In this document: piece after piece, positions 35,168 through 43,337 of the stretch
How positions within the stretch are numbered: position 1 is the stretch's first letter
How the letters are laid out: every line of letters begins with the position of its first letter
Assembly: GCA_910588125.1 (NCBI GenBank)
Contig: CAJUPI010000011.1
Location: forward strand, 1-64,000
From: an uncultured Lachnospiraceae bacterium
GTDB lineage: Bacteria > Bacillota > Clostridia > Lachnospirales > Lachnospiraceae
DNA length: 64,000 nucleotides
Direction of reading: 5' to 3'
Notes under the pieces: model-generated
Told to the model about the DNA's origin: nothing
What the model saw: only the letters and a program-made list of their open reading frames with translations
Databases searched by the model: none
Position numbers and translations under genes: made by a program

Positions 35168-36949
35168 ATGCTACGAGCTACTTTCGCCGGTTTTTCAACC
35201 GCCTTTTCTTCTGTACAGGCAAATCAAAAGCGGTTGGATATTGTCGGTCAGAATCTTGCTAATATGAACACACCCGGATATACCAGGCAGGAGCTTCGCA
35301 CATCCAGCCTGAATCATACGCATCCTGTTTCCCACTACATGAACGGTGCAGAAACTGTAGTGGGTTTTGGCGTGCGTATGGATACTGTGGCCCAGATTCG
35401 GGATCCCTTTTTAGACTCCCAATACCGGGATCAGATGCAAAAATCCGGTTACAGCGACGCTCTCAACACTGGCCTGACTCAGCTGGCCCGTTTTCTGGAT
35501 GAGAGCGATATCAGTGGAATCCGCAATGCTTTTATGGAGATCCAGCTCACTTTGAATGATATGCAGGATTCCTCCAAGATCAACGATCCGATTTACGAAT
35601 CTGAGCTCCGCACCAAGATGCAGACGCTGACCAATATGTTAAACGACGCTGACCGGCAGATCACTAAGGCTGAGAAGGATGAGTTTAGCCGTCTAGACGG
35701 CACTGGTACGAATGAGAACGGCGCTGTCCAGGAGATCAATGATATCCTGAAGCAAATCAGCAGCTTAAACCGCCTGATCAAGGATGATCAGATCTTTGGC
35801 CAGCCGGCCCTGGAGCTGATGGATGAACGCAACCGCCTGCTGGATGAGCTTTCCAGCTATATTCCTATCGAGGTTTCCTACTATAAGGATGCGGCTCACG
35901 ATGGCAAGGATGCGGCCGGCAATACCAATACCCAGGCTGCTCTCAATGAGATTTATCATCTTGACGGCAACGGCGATCCTTTTGCCAAAAAAGACTGGCC
36001 GGATGACCTCCGGGTGGAGATGGTTTATCAGGATGCCACCGGTTCGACGCAGAGAGTGACCTTGGTTGAAGGTACGATAGGTTCCGGGACCGATAACGTC
36101 GGCTCCGTTGAGATCTCTCCCACGCTGGCAAATAATGATCCGTTTGACGCCAGCAAGATCAATTTAACCTTCAACAGCAGCAAATATTATGACAAGGGAA
36201 ACGCCAGCGGGGCCATCAAGCCCTCTGTGTCTGTTGTCTTTGAGAAGACGGCAGCCGGCATTTCCAATCAGTTCCCGGATCATTCCGGTTCTGTCCAGGC
36301 CAGCCTTGATATGTTATGGAAGGACGGCAGCACTCCCGGCGTGGATGACGCCAGAGGCTACGGATTTTACCGGAATCAGCTGGATAAGCTGGCGGAATCT
36401 TTCGCCACGGTGATCAATACGATCAACATAAAGGGCAGTCCTCAGGTCAACGGAGCGGATGACACTTCGCAATATTTATTGGCGAATAAGGATGACGGTA
36501 CGAACACCGGTATTACTGCGGCCACCATCGGCATCAACAGCCAGTGGAGCAACGGCACTGTCCATATCGGTAAAGCCGGTGAAAGCTCCAACGATACCGT
36601 GTTGAATCTGTTAGAGGCAATGACTACCACTTATCCCGACAACCGGTTCATGGACGGCAGTTTTGCTAATATCGATTTGAACGGCAATTCCTTCGGCGAT
36701 TTTATGAATTACACATCTACTATCCTGGCCAACGACACCTATAGCAACCAGTTCTCTTTGAAGAACAATGTCACCGTGCTCAACGGGATCCAGGATTCCC
36801 GGGATTCCATTTCCGGAGTCAGCCTGGATGAGGAAGCCGCCAACATGATGGTCTATATGTCCGCTTACAATGCCGCTTCCCGTCTGATGACCACTCTGGA
36901 TGAAGCACTGAACATTTTAATCAACAACACCGGTCTGGTAGGACGTTAA
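35168..36949 (+). CDS. flgK: Flagellar hook-associated protein FlgK
   Basis: The protein of about 593 residues has the rod/hook N-terminal motif (LDIVGQNLANMNTPGYTRQ) and the conserved C-terminal motif (SGVSLDEEAANMMVYMSAYNAASRLMTTLDEAL). The central domains vary in this family. It forms the first junction ring between hook and filament. The ATG at 35168 follows GGAGGA by 7 bases; a TTG at 35153 overlaps that site and is not the start. Confidence 0.97.
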   Translation: MLRATFAGFSTAFSSVQANQKRLDIVGQNLANMNTPGYTRQELRTSSLNHTHPVSHYMNGAETVVGFGVRMDTVAQIRDPFLDSQYRDQMQKSGYSDALNTGLTQLARFLDESDISGIRNAFMEIQLTLNDMQDSSKINDPIYESELRTKMQTLTNMLNDADRQITKAEKDEFSRLDGTGTNENGAVQEINDILKQISSLNRLIKDDQIFGQPALELMDERNRLLDELSSYIPIEVSYYKDAAHDGKDAAGNTNTQAALNEIYHLDGNGDPFAKKDWPDDLRVEMVYQDATGSTQRVTLVEGTIGSGTDNVGSVEISPTLANNDPFDASKINLTFNSSKYYDKGNASGAIKPSVSVVFEKTAAGISNQFPDHSGSVQASLDMLWKDGSTPGVDDARGYGFYRNQLDKLAESFATVINTINIKGSPQVNGADDTSQYLLANKDDGTNTGITAATIGINSQWSNGTVHIGKAGESSNDTVLNLLEAMTTTYPDNRFMDGSFANIDLNGNSFGDFMNYTSTILANDTYSNQFSLKNNVTVLNGIQDSRDSISGVSLDEEAANMMVYMSAYNAASRLMTTLDEALNILINNTGLVGR

Positions 36950-37037
36950 TAACTGACTTTTTCATTTGCAATTTATCTGAGCGGCTGGCAACAGCCGCCG
37001 GATGTTTATCATGGTTTTTATTACGGAGGTAATGCAT

Positions 37038-38249
37038 ATGCGCGTAACGACGAATTCCACCTATCGCAAATTTACGGCATCAGTCAATGATGTCCATTTA
37101 AAGCTCAACAAGAGCATGAATAAGATTACCACCGGCGCGGCTTATGAATCCGCTGCCGAGAATCCTCTGGCTTATTATACCGGCAAAAAGATCGACGATC
37201 AGTACCTGGATACCAAGAGCAAGAATACTCTGCTGACCGATATCAAGAACCGTCTTTATCAGCAAGAGCTGGGCGCCCGTGACATCCAGGATATCCTTTC
37301 CAAGGCTAAAAAACAGGTGCAGTACGGCCGGACTGCCACGACGACCGGAGAACATGATATTCAGACGATCAAAGAAGATCTGATTCAGAAGGTAAGGACA
37401 ATTGCCAATGATCTGAATACTCAATATCAGGATTTCTATGTGTATGGCGGCAATGACGTCACCACCACACCTTTCGCACTGGAGGTGAATTTAAGCGCCA
37501 ACGATCCTAACCTGGAGCTGACTTACAGCCATACCTTCCCGGGAGAGGATCAGGTTACGGAATTTCATCTGAAATTTTCAGAAAATAACGGAGAATTCAA
37601 GTTTGAGCTTGATCAGACAGCTACTCCTGAGCCTGGACATAAGCTGGGAACCATGGATGATTTGGTTCGCGCCATGTCCGAGCAGGGACGGGTGGATATC
37701 GGCTATGGCGATATCCGGGATCGCGAGACGCTGCTTGATACCTACACTGGTGGCCTGAATATCCTGACCGGCGTCAACTCCGACGCTGTCCGCTCTCTCA
37801 ACGCACAGGATAAAACAAATGCTGCTAACGGCAATCCCACTACTCTTGCCCAGGACAAAATCATGGAAACACTCGACAAGAGTCCCATCGCCCTCATTGG
37901 CAAGGCCATCATTTCCATTAACGACTATAACACCAGCGGCAGCGCTCATTACAATGACAAGGATCTGCTGGATGATCGTCTGGAGGAGACCATTGATCAG
38001 ATGACGGAGACAGAGCATACCATCAGTACCGCTTATTCTGACCTGGGCAACAAATATCTTCTTCTGGAAGAGACCGGCAAAAAGCTGGATTCCATTGAGG
38101 ATGCACTGACCGAACAGTATAAGGATACTCTGGGCGCAGACCCTTATGCTTCGATTATGGAGATGTTCAACAATCAATATGCTTATAATGCCGCCCTCCA
38201 GGTTGGCTCAAAGCTTATGTCCTCTTCTCTTTTTGATTTTGTGAGATAG
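37038..38249 (+). CDS. flgL: Flagellar hook-associated protein FlgL
   Basis: The protein of about 403 residues resembles flagellin at its ends: MRVTTNSTYRKF at the start, and a C-terminal segment ending YNAALQVGSKLMSSSLFDFVR. It forms the second junction ring. GGAGG lies 8 bases before the ATG at 37038; another ATG at 37032 is too close to it. The variable centre is acidic. It lies 88 bases after flgK. Confidence 0.96.
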   Translation: MRVTTNSTYRKFTASVNDVHLKLNKSMNKITTGAAYESAAENPLAYYTGKKIDDQYLDTKSKNTLLTDIKNRLYQQELGARDIQDILSKAKKQVQYGRTATTTGEHDIQTIKEDLIQKVRTIANDLNTQYQDFYVYGGNDVTTTPFALEVNLSANDPNLELTYSHTFPGEDQVTEFHLKFSENNGEFKFELDQTATPEPGHKLGTMDDLVRAMSEQGRVDIGYGDIRDRETLLDTYTGGLNILTGVNSDAVRSLNAQDKTNAANGNPTTLAQDKIMETLDKSPIALIGKAIISINDYNTSGSAHYNDKDLLDDRLEETIDQMTETEHTISTAYSDLGNKYLLLEETGKKLDSIEDALTEQYKDTLGADPYASIMEMFNNQYAYNAALQVGSKLMSSSLFDFVR

Positions 38250-38292
38250 TATCAAATTTACTTTTAAAATGCGCAGAAAGGAGGCTTCTTTT

Positions 38293-38895
38293 ATGGGACC
38301 ACTTATCAAGATTACGACCGAACCGATACAAATGGTACGTTTTACACAGAATGCCAGGCTGGTTAGTTCTGATTCTGTCGATATCGAGAGAAGGAAAGCT
38401 CTGGCACGTCACATTGCGGCGCAGCGCAGCAATCCTCAGACACAGTCTACTGTCTCTGTTGAGGAACTTACAAGAATCAACCGCGCTTTTTCTCGCAACC
38501 ACACGACACCGCAGCCCGTTCAGACGGAATCCTTCCAACAGATGGCTTCCCGGCAAATCATGCAGCCTTCTGTCCCGGTTTCCTCCAAACGAACGGCATC
38601 CGTTGTCGCTAACACCAGCAGCGTACAGAATTCCTCTGCTTCCACCGCCTCCATAGCGGCTGCTTCTGCCCCGGCAGTTGTGCAGGATATCTCGGTAGAG
38701 ACGAACACGTCCTATACTGCACAAAGAGGCGCTTTTGAGATGCGGGTAGCCAGAGGAGATCTCACTTATCTTCCGCCGCTGGTGATGACGATCGTCACAC
38801 AGAGACCGCAGGTACATGTAGAATATTTAGGTGGTTTTAATTATGTTCCTCCCCTTGATAGCAGCCCGGGCGGGAATATCAATCTATTCACATAG
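38293..38895 (+). CDS. DUF6470 / YviE-type flagellar-locus protein
   Basis: The protein of about 200 residues begins GPLIKITTEPIQMVRFTQNARL, continues through a Ser/Thr/Ala-rich, low-complexity middle (about 100-150), and ends PQVHVEYLGGFNYVPP. The position between flgL and fliW matches yviE in Bacillus. Function is unknown. AAAGGAGG lies 8 bases before the ATG at 38293. The low-complexity stretch looks disordered and may vary between strains. Confidence 0.82.
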   Translation: MGPLIKITTEPIQMVRFTQNARLVSSDSVDIERRKALARHIAAQRSNPQTQSTVSVEELTRINRAFSRNHTTPQPVQTESFQQMASRQIMQPSVPVSSKRTASVVANTSSVQNSSASTASIAAASAPAVVQDISVETNTSYTAQRGAFEMRVARGDLTYLPPLVMTIVTQRPQVHVEYLGGFNYVPPLDSSPGGNINLFT

Positions 38896-38910
38896 GAGTG
38901 TTGATTCGAT

Positions 38911-39399
38911 ATGACAATACAAACAGACTATGGTATCGTGGAGTATGAAAAGGAAGATCTTTTAATATTTCCCGACGGCCTTTTTGGGTTTCCCAAGCTG
39001 ACACAATATCTTCTTTTATATCTGAATGAAGATGATGATTCCATGCTTCTGCTATTGTCAGTGGAGGAAAGTAAAGTAGGATTTGTGCTGATCAATCCGT
39101 TCCTTCTCTGTCCGGATTATGCCCCGGTGCTGTCACCCGAAGAGCTGGCATGCCTTGGAGTCCAGGACAGTGGAGAGCTTTCATACTATTCCATCTGTGT
39201 TGTACGGAGTAACTATCTGGAGAATACTGTCAATCTGAAGTGCCCTCTGGTGATTAATCCGCAGACGCGCCATGGCATTCAGATCATTTTGGAAAATTCT
39301 CCTTATGAATATCGTCATGAGCTGCGTTCTTTTCCAACAGTAGTTGGTTCAACAGATGGGAGTGAAGAAGATGCTGATACTTCGGCGCAAGAAAAATGA
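38911..39399 (+). CDS. fliW: Flagellar assembly factor FliW
   Basis: The 162-residue protein shows FliW strands (GLFGFPKLTQYLLL, the acidic loop NEDDDSMLLLLSVE, VGFVLINPFLL). FliW binds flagellin and CsrA, releasing flagellin mRNA from CsrA when flagellin is low. It overlaps csrA by 29 bases. The C-terminal tail is acidic. Confidence 0.96.
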   Translation: MTIQTDYGIVEYEKEDLLIFPDGLFGFPKLTQYLLLYLNEDDDSMLLLLSVEESKVGFVLINPFLLCPDYAPVLSPEELACLGVQDSGELSYYSICVVRSNYLENTVNLKCPLVINPQTRHGIQIILENSPYEYRHELRSFPTVVGSTDGSEEDADTSAQEK

Positions 39400-39643
39400 A
39401 AGTATTTTGATCGGGGATAATATTCGTATTACTATTATTGAATGTGCGGGAGATGGCGTCCGCTTAGCGATTGACGCTCCTAAACAGGTTTCTATCTTGA
39501 GGGAAGAGCTCTCAGAAGCAGAGCAGGCCAATAAAAACGCCTCAACTCCGGATATGAATTCGATACGGATGCTACAATCAATCTTTAAAAAACACCCCGA
39601 ACCGGAAGCAAAAGCAGATTCGGACTCGCAAGATGAACCGTAA
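39371..39643 (+). CDS. csrA: Carbon storage / flagellin translation regulator CsrA
   Basis: The N-terminal 60 residues are a standard CsrA (MLILRRKKNESILIGDNIRI ... VRLAIDAP ... VSILREEL). The ATG at 39371 has GGGAG and AAGAAG upstream, inside fliW. At 90 residues it is longer than usual (about 60-75), with a polar, acidic tail (residues 60-90). In Gram-positives CsrA blocks flagellin mRNA and is itself held by FliW. Confidence 0.96.
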   Translation: MLILRRKKNESILIGDNIRITIIECAGDGVRLAIDAPKQVSILREELSEAEQANKNASTPDMNSIRMLQSIFKKHPEPEAKADSDSQDEP

Positions 39644-39670
39644 AAATGTTCATGATTGCTCGCGGAAATT

Positions 39671-39745
39671 AAACCGCCCGTCATTTCTCTTATCCTTGTG
39701 TTCGTGAACAACCGGACACAAGGATAGAAAAATGACGGGCGGTTT
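39671..39745. terminator. Bidirectional terminator between csrA and the nucleotidyltransferase-like gene
   Basis: A perfect 16-bp outer stem (AAACCGCCCGTCATTT / AAATGACGGGCGGTTT) encloses a second stem (TATCCTTGTGT / ACACAAGGATA). Total length is 75 bases. The ends give T-rich tails on both strands. Confidence 0.85.
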
Positions 39746-39746
39746 A

Positions 39747-40919
39747 CTATTTGGTAAACATCCGTAACAACAACCGTATCCCTCTGACTCCCCAAAATAC
39801 CGGCAACAACACCGGAATCTTTTCTACTGCCGGATAGATGGATGACATGTAATGATAGTCCGGAAATATCCATTGCAGCCTCTTCTTAAAAGCGAGCAAC
39901 CGTTCTCCAAGCTTTTCCCAGAACATTGCTCTTCCTTCTGCCCGCTGCTCTTTATCTATCTCTTTTTGCAGCGCTTTTTCCAGCTTTAATGCCTGTTCAT
40001 CGCTCTCCTGGTTGATCTCTCCCTGAGTCAGCAGGCGATCCTCCAGAACATTAAAAACACTCATATCCTCTGGCTGATCGATAAAATAATTATCCTTTTT
40101 ATCTCCAAACCACATATAAGACACTCGAAGCAGCTTGTTTGCCAGCTCATCAATCTGGAAATCCTCTAGCCATTTTGTGACGCTCTCTTTGTCCAACTCG
40201 TCCCGACAAGATTGATGAAACAACTGCAGATCCAATACTTCCCGGAGACGCAGTTCCTCAGTGACATAACCATATACAGCCCTTGCCATACGAAATACGA
40301 ATTCGTTTTCCTGAGAAAGCATCCGCACATGTGTATACGGCTCTTCCAGATTTGCTGTCTCCAATAACCGCTGCATACTCTTGAGGTAAGCCGGAATACG
40401 GAATGGCAGCTTCTGATACAAGATCACGGATACTCCCGACACCTTCCGCATACGTTCTCCATAGCCTTTGTACACCTGATCTGTCTCATATCCCAGATCC
40501 ACCAGATATCCTTTAGCCAAATAATAATCTTCTTCATCCAGCAAAATCTGCACCGGAGAATTCTCCGCAGTCTCCGGTATCTGATAAAGTCCGCGAATCG
40601 ATGCCGAAGTCAGTACCGTACAGGAAATCTCCCGCATATCCAACCAAGTCAGTACCTCTTTCAGAGATTCCTCACAATTTTCTCCAAACGCCAATGCCTG
40701 CTGATAGCGTTCAAAAAATCGCTCCCGCCACCGATCCGGCAGTACATCTCCTTTACCCAGAACCCCAAGATAAATGACATTCGCAACCCTGTGATAATCG
40801 GCCAGACGAAACATCCGCTCCCAGTCCATCCGATTATATGCCACGCGCAGAGCATCCTGGCGGATAATGGCAGAAACCATCCCTACCAGGGTGCGTCCTT
40901 CATATAATAATTGATTCAT
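39747..40919 (-). CDS. Nucleotidyltransferase-family protein (NTP_transf_5-like)
   Basis: The 390-residue protein resembles a family of uncharacterised nucleotidyltransferases. It has a helical N-terminus with ADYHRVANVIYL, then a beta segment with VQILLDEEDYYLAKGYLVDLGYE, and a later all-helical part. The metal-binding acidic pair expected in the polymerase-beta fold could be LLDEED, but the usual GS motif is weak, so activity is doubtful. The last 25 residues are hydrophobic and may touch the membrane. It is the last minus-strand gene after the FliD-like protein, so it may be transcribed with flagellar genes. Relatives occur in polysaccharide clusters. Confidence 0.6.
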   Translation of the reverse strand: MNQLLYEGRTLVGMVSAIIRQDALRVAYNRMDWERMFRLADYHRVANVIYLGVLGKGDVLPDRWRERFFERYQQALAFGENCEESLKEVLTWLDMREISCTVLTSASIRGLYQIPETAENSPVQILLDEEDYYLAKGYLVDLGYETDQVYKGYGERMRKVSGVSVILYQKLPFRIPAYLKSMQRLLETANLEEPYTHVRMLSQENEFVFRMARAVYGYVTEELRLREVLDLQLFHQSCRDELDKESVTKWLEDFQIDELANKLLRVSYMWFGDKKDNYFIDQPEDMSVFNVLEDRLLTQGEINQESDEQALKLEKALQKEIDKEQRAEGRAMFWEKLGERLLAFKKRLQWIFPDYHYMSSIYPAVEKIPVLLPVFWGVRGIRLLLRMFTK

Positions 40920-40976
40920 ACATTTCTCTCTTTAACCGGACAAATTTTCTTACCTGTTGCAGCCTTTTTCACAGTA

Positions 40977-42311
40977 CTACCCCAGAGTATTCAACATCAA
41001 TCCCACAGTATAGTAATTTCCAAGACTGTATGGCCCGGACCCGGCAAAGCCTGCCAGATAACGGAAAGATGAAAATACACTTTCCTGGCTGCGATCCATT
41101 CTTGTGGAAATGTCCTGATCTACTAAGCTTCCCGAGGATGTGGCTGTCGCTGTATCTACCCGTTGCGATACCCGATCCGCTATTCCATGCTGACCGCCCA
41201 GCAGCTCCCTAGTGCCTTCAAAATCATCCGTCAAAGCCTTTCTGAGAGCCGTCTCATCCATCTGCAGCCTGCCGCTCTTATCATAGCTGAGGCCCACAGC
41301 ATTCAATGTCTTCTCACCGGCAATTTCCCGGCTGAAGCTCTCATACTGAAGTTTGCTTCCCCTTCCCCGACCGGCATTTGCCTGCAATAAATCAGTAGCA
41401 TTATTATAACTGTCTACCAGATCCTTTACGGCGGCAACCACCTCATCGGTATCGGTTCCTGCTTTTATTTCCGTCTTACCTGTGCCAGTCAGAGTTGCAT
41501 CAATTCTCCCATAATCCAGGGATATCTGATTCGACTCAGAGACGCGGTTTGTACTCCTGCCATTCTGTGTCACCGTATATTGGGCGTTCTGTCCCTGAAC
41601 AGCCGATTCCTCTGCACCTGATGCTGTTCCCATCTGCCCCTGAACGGAAAAGCCGTTGCTCTCTCCCGTCTTCTCCGAAGTCAGTACCAGAGAAACCTTT
41701 CCGTCCTCTTTTGCTACAGATGCCTGCACTCCCAGTCCACGGCGGCTGTTAATCTGCTGCGCCACCTCCTGAAGCATCTGCTCGTTGGTCTTCTGAGCTC
41801 CGTCCGCCATCGTATTGCTGACATTGACTCTTATACTCCGGCCTCTTGCCGACGTCACTTCAAAGTCCATCTCCGAACCGTCTGCCGCCTTTTCACCGGC
41901 TGTCACCGCCTGGCTGCGATTCTGCTGGGCCTGCGCCAAAGACTGAACCTCCAAGCCTATCTCTGTCCCTTCACGAGGACGAAATGTCTTATCTACTTTT
42001 GCTACCGAAGCGTCCTCACTTTGCATAGAAACGGCAGAAAAGACGCCGGAACGATTCCCTTCCTGCAGCCGGGATGCGCTCAACTTCACATCCGCCATAT
42101 TTTTGCCATAAGACTGGACATATTTTAATGTGTCCGAATACTGCACAGAACCGGAACCGGAATTCACACGGGGAACCCGGTTGATGGGAGCCACCGCCTG
42201 TCCCTGATTCATCCTTGAGGCACTTGCAGTCCGGGATGCCTGCAGGGTACGCATCATCTGATACATGCTTTCATAATTAAAAGAATTGTTTCCCGATACA
42301 CGCATCGACAT
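40977..42311 (-). CDS. FliD-like protein with flagellin hook IN motif
   Basis: The 444-residue protein has no signal peptide. It begins with an Asn/Ser/Arg-rich segment, then DVKLSASRLQEG, and has a hook-IN-like module (about residues 150-240, FEVTSARGRSIRVNVSN ... MLQEVAQQINSRRGLGVQASV). It continues with LVDSYNNATDLLQANAGRG and SRLQMDETALRKALTDDF-like text, which resembles the C-terminal part of FliD. It lacks the normal FliD N-terminal motif. It may be a second cap-like or hook-associated protein exported by the flagellar system. It lies downstream of fliD, fliS and a FliT-position gene. Confidence 0.62.
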   Translation of the reverse strand: MSMRVSGNNSFNYESMYQMMRTLQASRTASASRMNQGQAVAPINRVPRVNSGSGSVQYSDTLKYVQSYGKNMADVKLSASRLQEGNRSGVFSAVSMQSEDASVAKVDKTFRPREGTEIGLEVQSLAQAQQNRSQAVTAGEKAADGSEMDFEVTSARGRSIRVNVSNTMADGAQKTNEQMLQEVAQQINSRRGLGVQASVAKEDGKVSLVLTSEKTGESNGFSVQGQMGTASGAEESAVQGQNAQYTVTQNGRSTNRVSESNQISLDYGRIDATLTGTGKTEIKAGTDTDEVVAAVKDLVDSYNNATDLLQANAGRGRGSKLQYESFSREIAGEKTLNAVGLSYDKSGRLQMDETALRKALTDDFEGTRELLGGQHGIADRVSQRVDTATATSSGSLVDQDISTRMDRSQESVFSSFRYLAGFAGSGPYSLGNYYTVGLMLNTLG

Positions 42312-42471
42312 ATATGCACCTTCTTTCTTCTTTAAAATTCCTTTCTTGATAAATTTATTTCTTAAAAATTCCTTTCGGAATATTGGTTCCGTTAAACGCG
42401 GAAAGGTACCAGGGCTGCTCCCGGCAGCCCAAGTACCGCATCACACCGCTTATCCCGAACGGATTTTCGTC

Positions 42472-42897
42472 TTAAACTTTTATCGGACGTTTCTCTTCTC
42501 TGCCGGTTTTATAAAAGGACTTCTCTCCCGTCACTCTCCGGTTCAGCCTCCGATCCTCTTCCTTCAGTTCATCCAACATAGTCTGGGTCCTCCGGCGGAT
42601 ATCATAAATCTTCTTCTCTTCCGGAGTCTCTCCCACCTTATTCTTCGGATCGGATGTCAACAAGACGCGAAGCTGGCTCAACACGGTTCGATCCGTCTCT
42701 CCTAACTCCCACAGCTCACCGATACAGGCATCCACCTTTGCCATCTCCTCTGCCCGCATTTCCAACAACATTGCAGCTGAAATATCATCATTCCGTGTAA
42801 AAGCCTCTCCCAGATCCTTTGTCAGCCGGCTAATCTCCCGGATTGCATTGTATTTTCTCTGAAGAAGCACCATCACCTTAGCCGTATCCAGTCCCAT
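42472..42897 (-). CDS. Small helical protein at the FliT position
   Basis: The 141-residue, charged, all-helical protein lies 15 bases after fliS. FliT export chaperones occupy this position in many bacteria, and length and helicity fit, but I see no diagnostic motif. The C-terminus is basic (EKRPIKV). AAGGA precedes the ATG. A FlgN/FliT-like chaperone for FliD or the FliD-like neighbour is the leading guess. Confidence 0.6.
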   Translation of the reverse strand: MGLDTAKVMVLLQRKYNAIREISRLTKDLGEAFTRNDDISAAMLLEMRAEEMAKVDACIGELWELGETDRTVLSQLRVLLTSDPKNKVGETPEEKKIYDIRRRTQTMLDELKEEDRRLNRRVTGEKSFYKTGREEKRPIKV

Positions 42898-42912
42898 CCC
42901 TGTCGTCCTTTC

Positions 42913-43317
42913 CTATCCGCGGATCTCTGTCTCCTTTACTATGTGCATATCACTGACCTGCTTGCTCGCCTCACCAAAAGCTTCCCGCAACTCTGAAAGA
43001 ATATGACGGATACGTACGATCTCATCCTGCCGTCTTTCCCTTCCTGCCTTCACGATGCTGAGATCATATACCAGATAATTATATATCCGTCTCAAATCAC
43101 GGCTAATTGGCTGCTCCATATCCAGAATTTCAATCAAATAGCGAACAATTCGATTCACTCTGGTGATACAATCATCAAAATCCGGATAGTTCTTGTCTGT
43201 CAGCGAATAATCCGCCCGGCTCAGACGGCTGATCGCCTCATCAAAGAGCAAAAGAAGCTGCTCAGAACTTGACATGGAATAAATGCTCTTTTCCTTATAA
43301 CGACTATATCCGTTCAT
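42913..43317 (-). CDS. fliS: Flagellin export chaperone FliS
   Basis: The 134-residue protein has the FliS features: a Tyr-rich start (YSRYKEKSIYS), SSEQLLLLFDEAISRL, and helices for binding the flagellin C-terminus. It prevents premature flagellin assembly in the cytoplasm. It starts 20 bases after fliD. AAAGGG precedes the ATG. Confidence 0.95.
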   Translation of the reverse strand: MNGYSRYKEKSIYSMSSSEQLLLLFDEAISRLSRADYSLTDKNYPDFDDCITRVNRIVRYLIEILDMEQPISRDLRRIYNYLVYDLSIVKAGRERRQDEIVRIRHILSELREAFGEASKQVSDMHIVKETEIRG

Positions 43318-43337
43318 GCATTCCCTTTCTATTTTCC

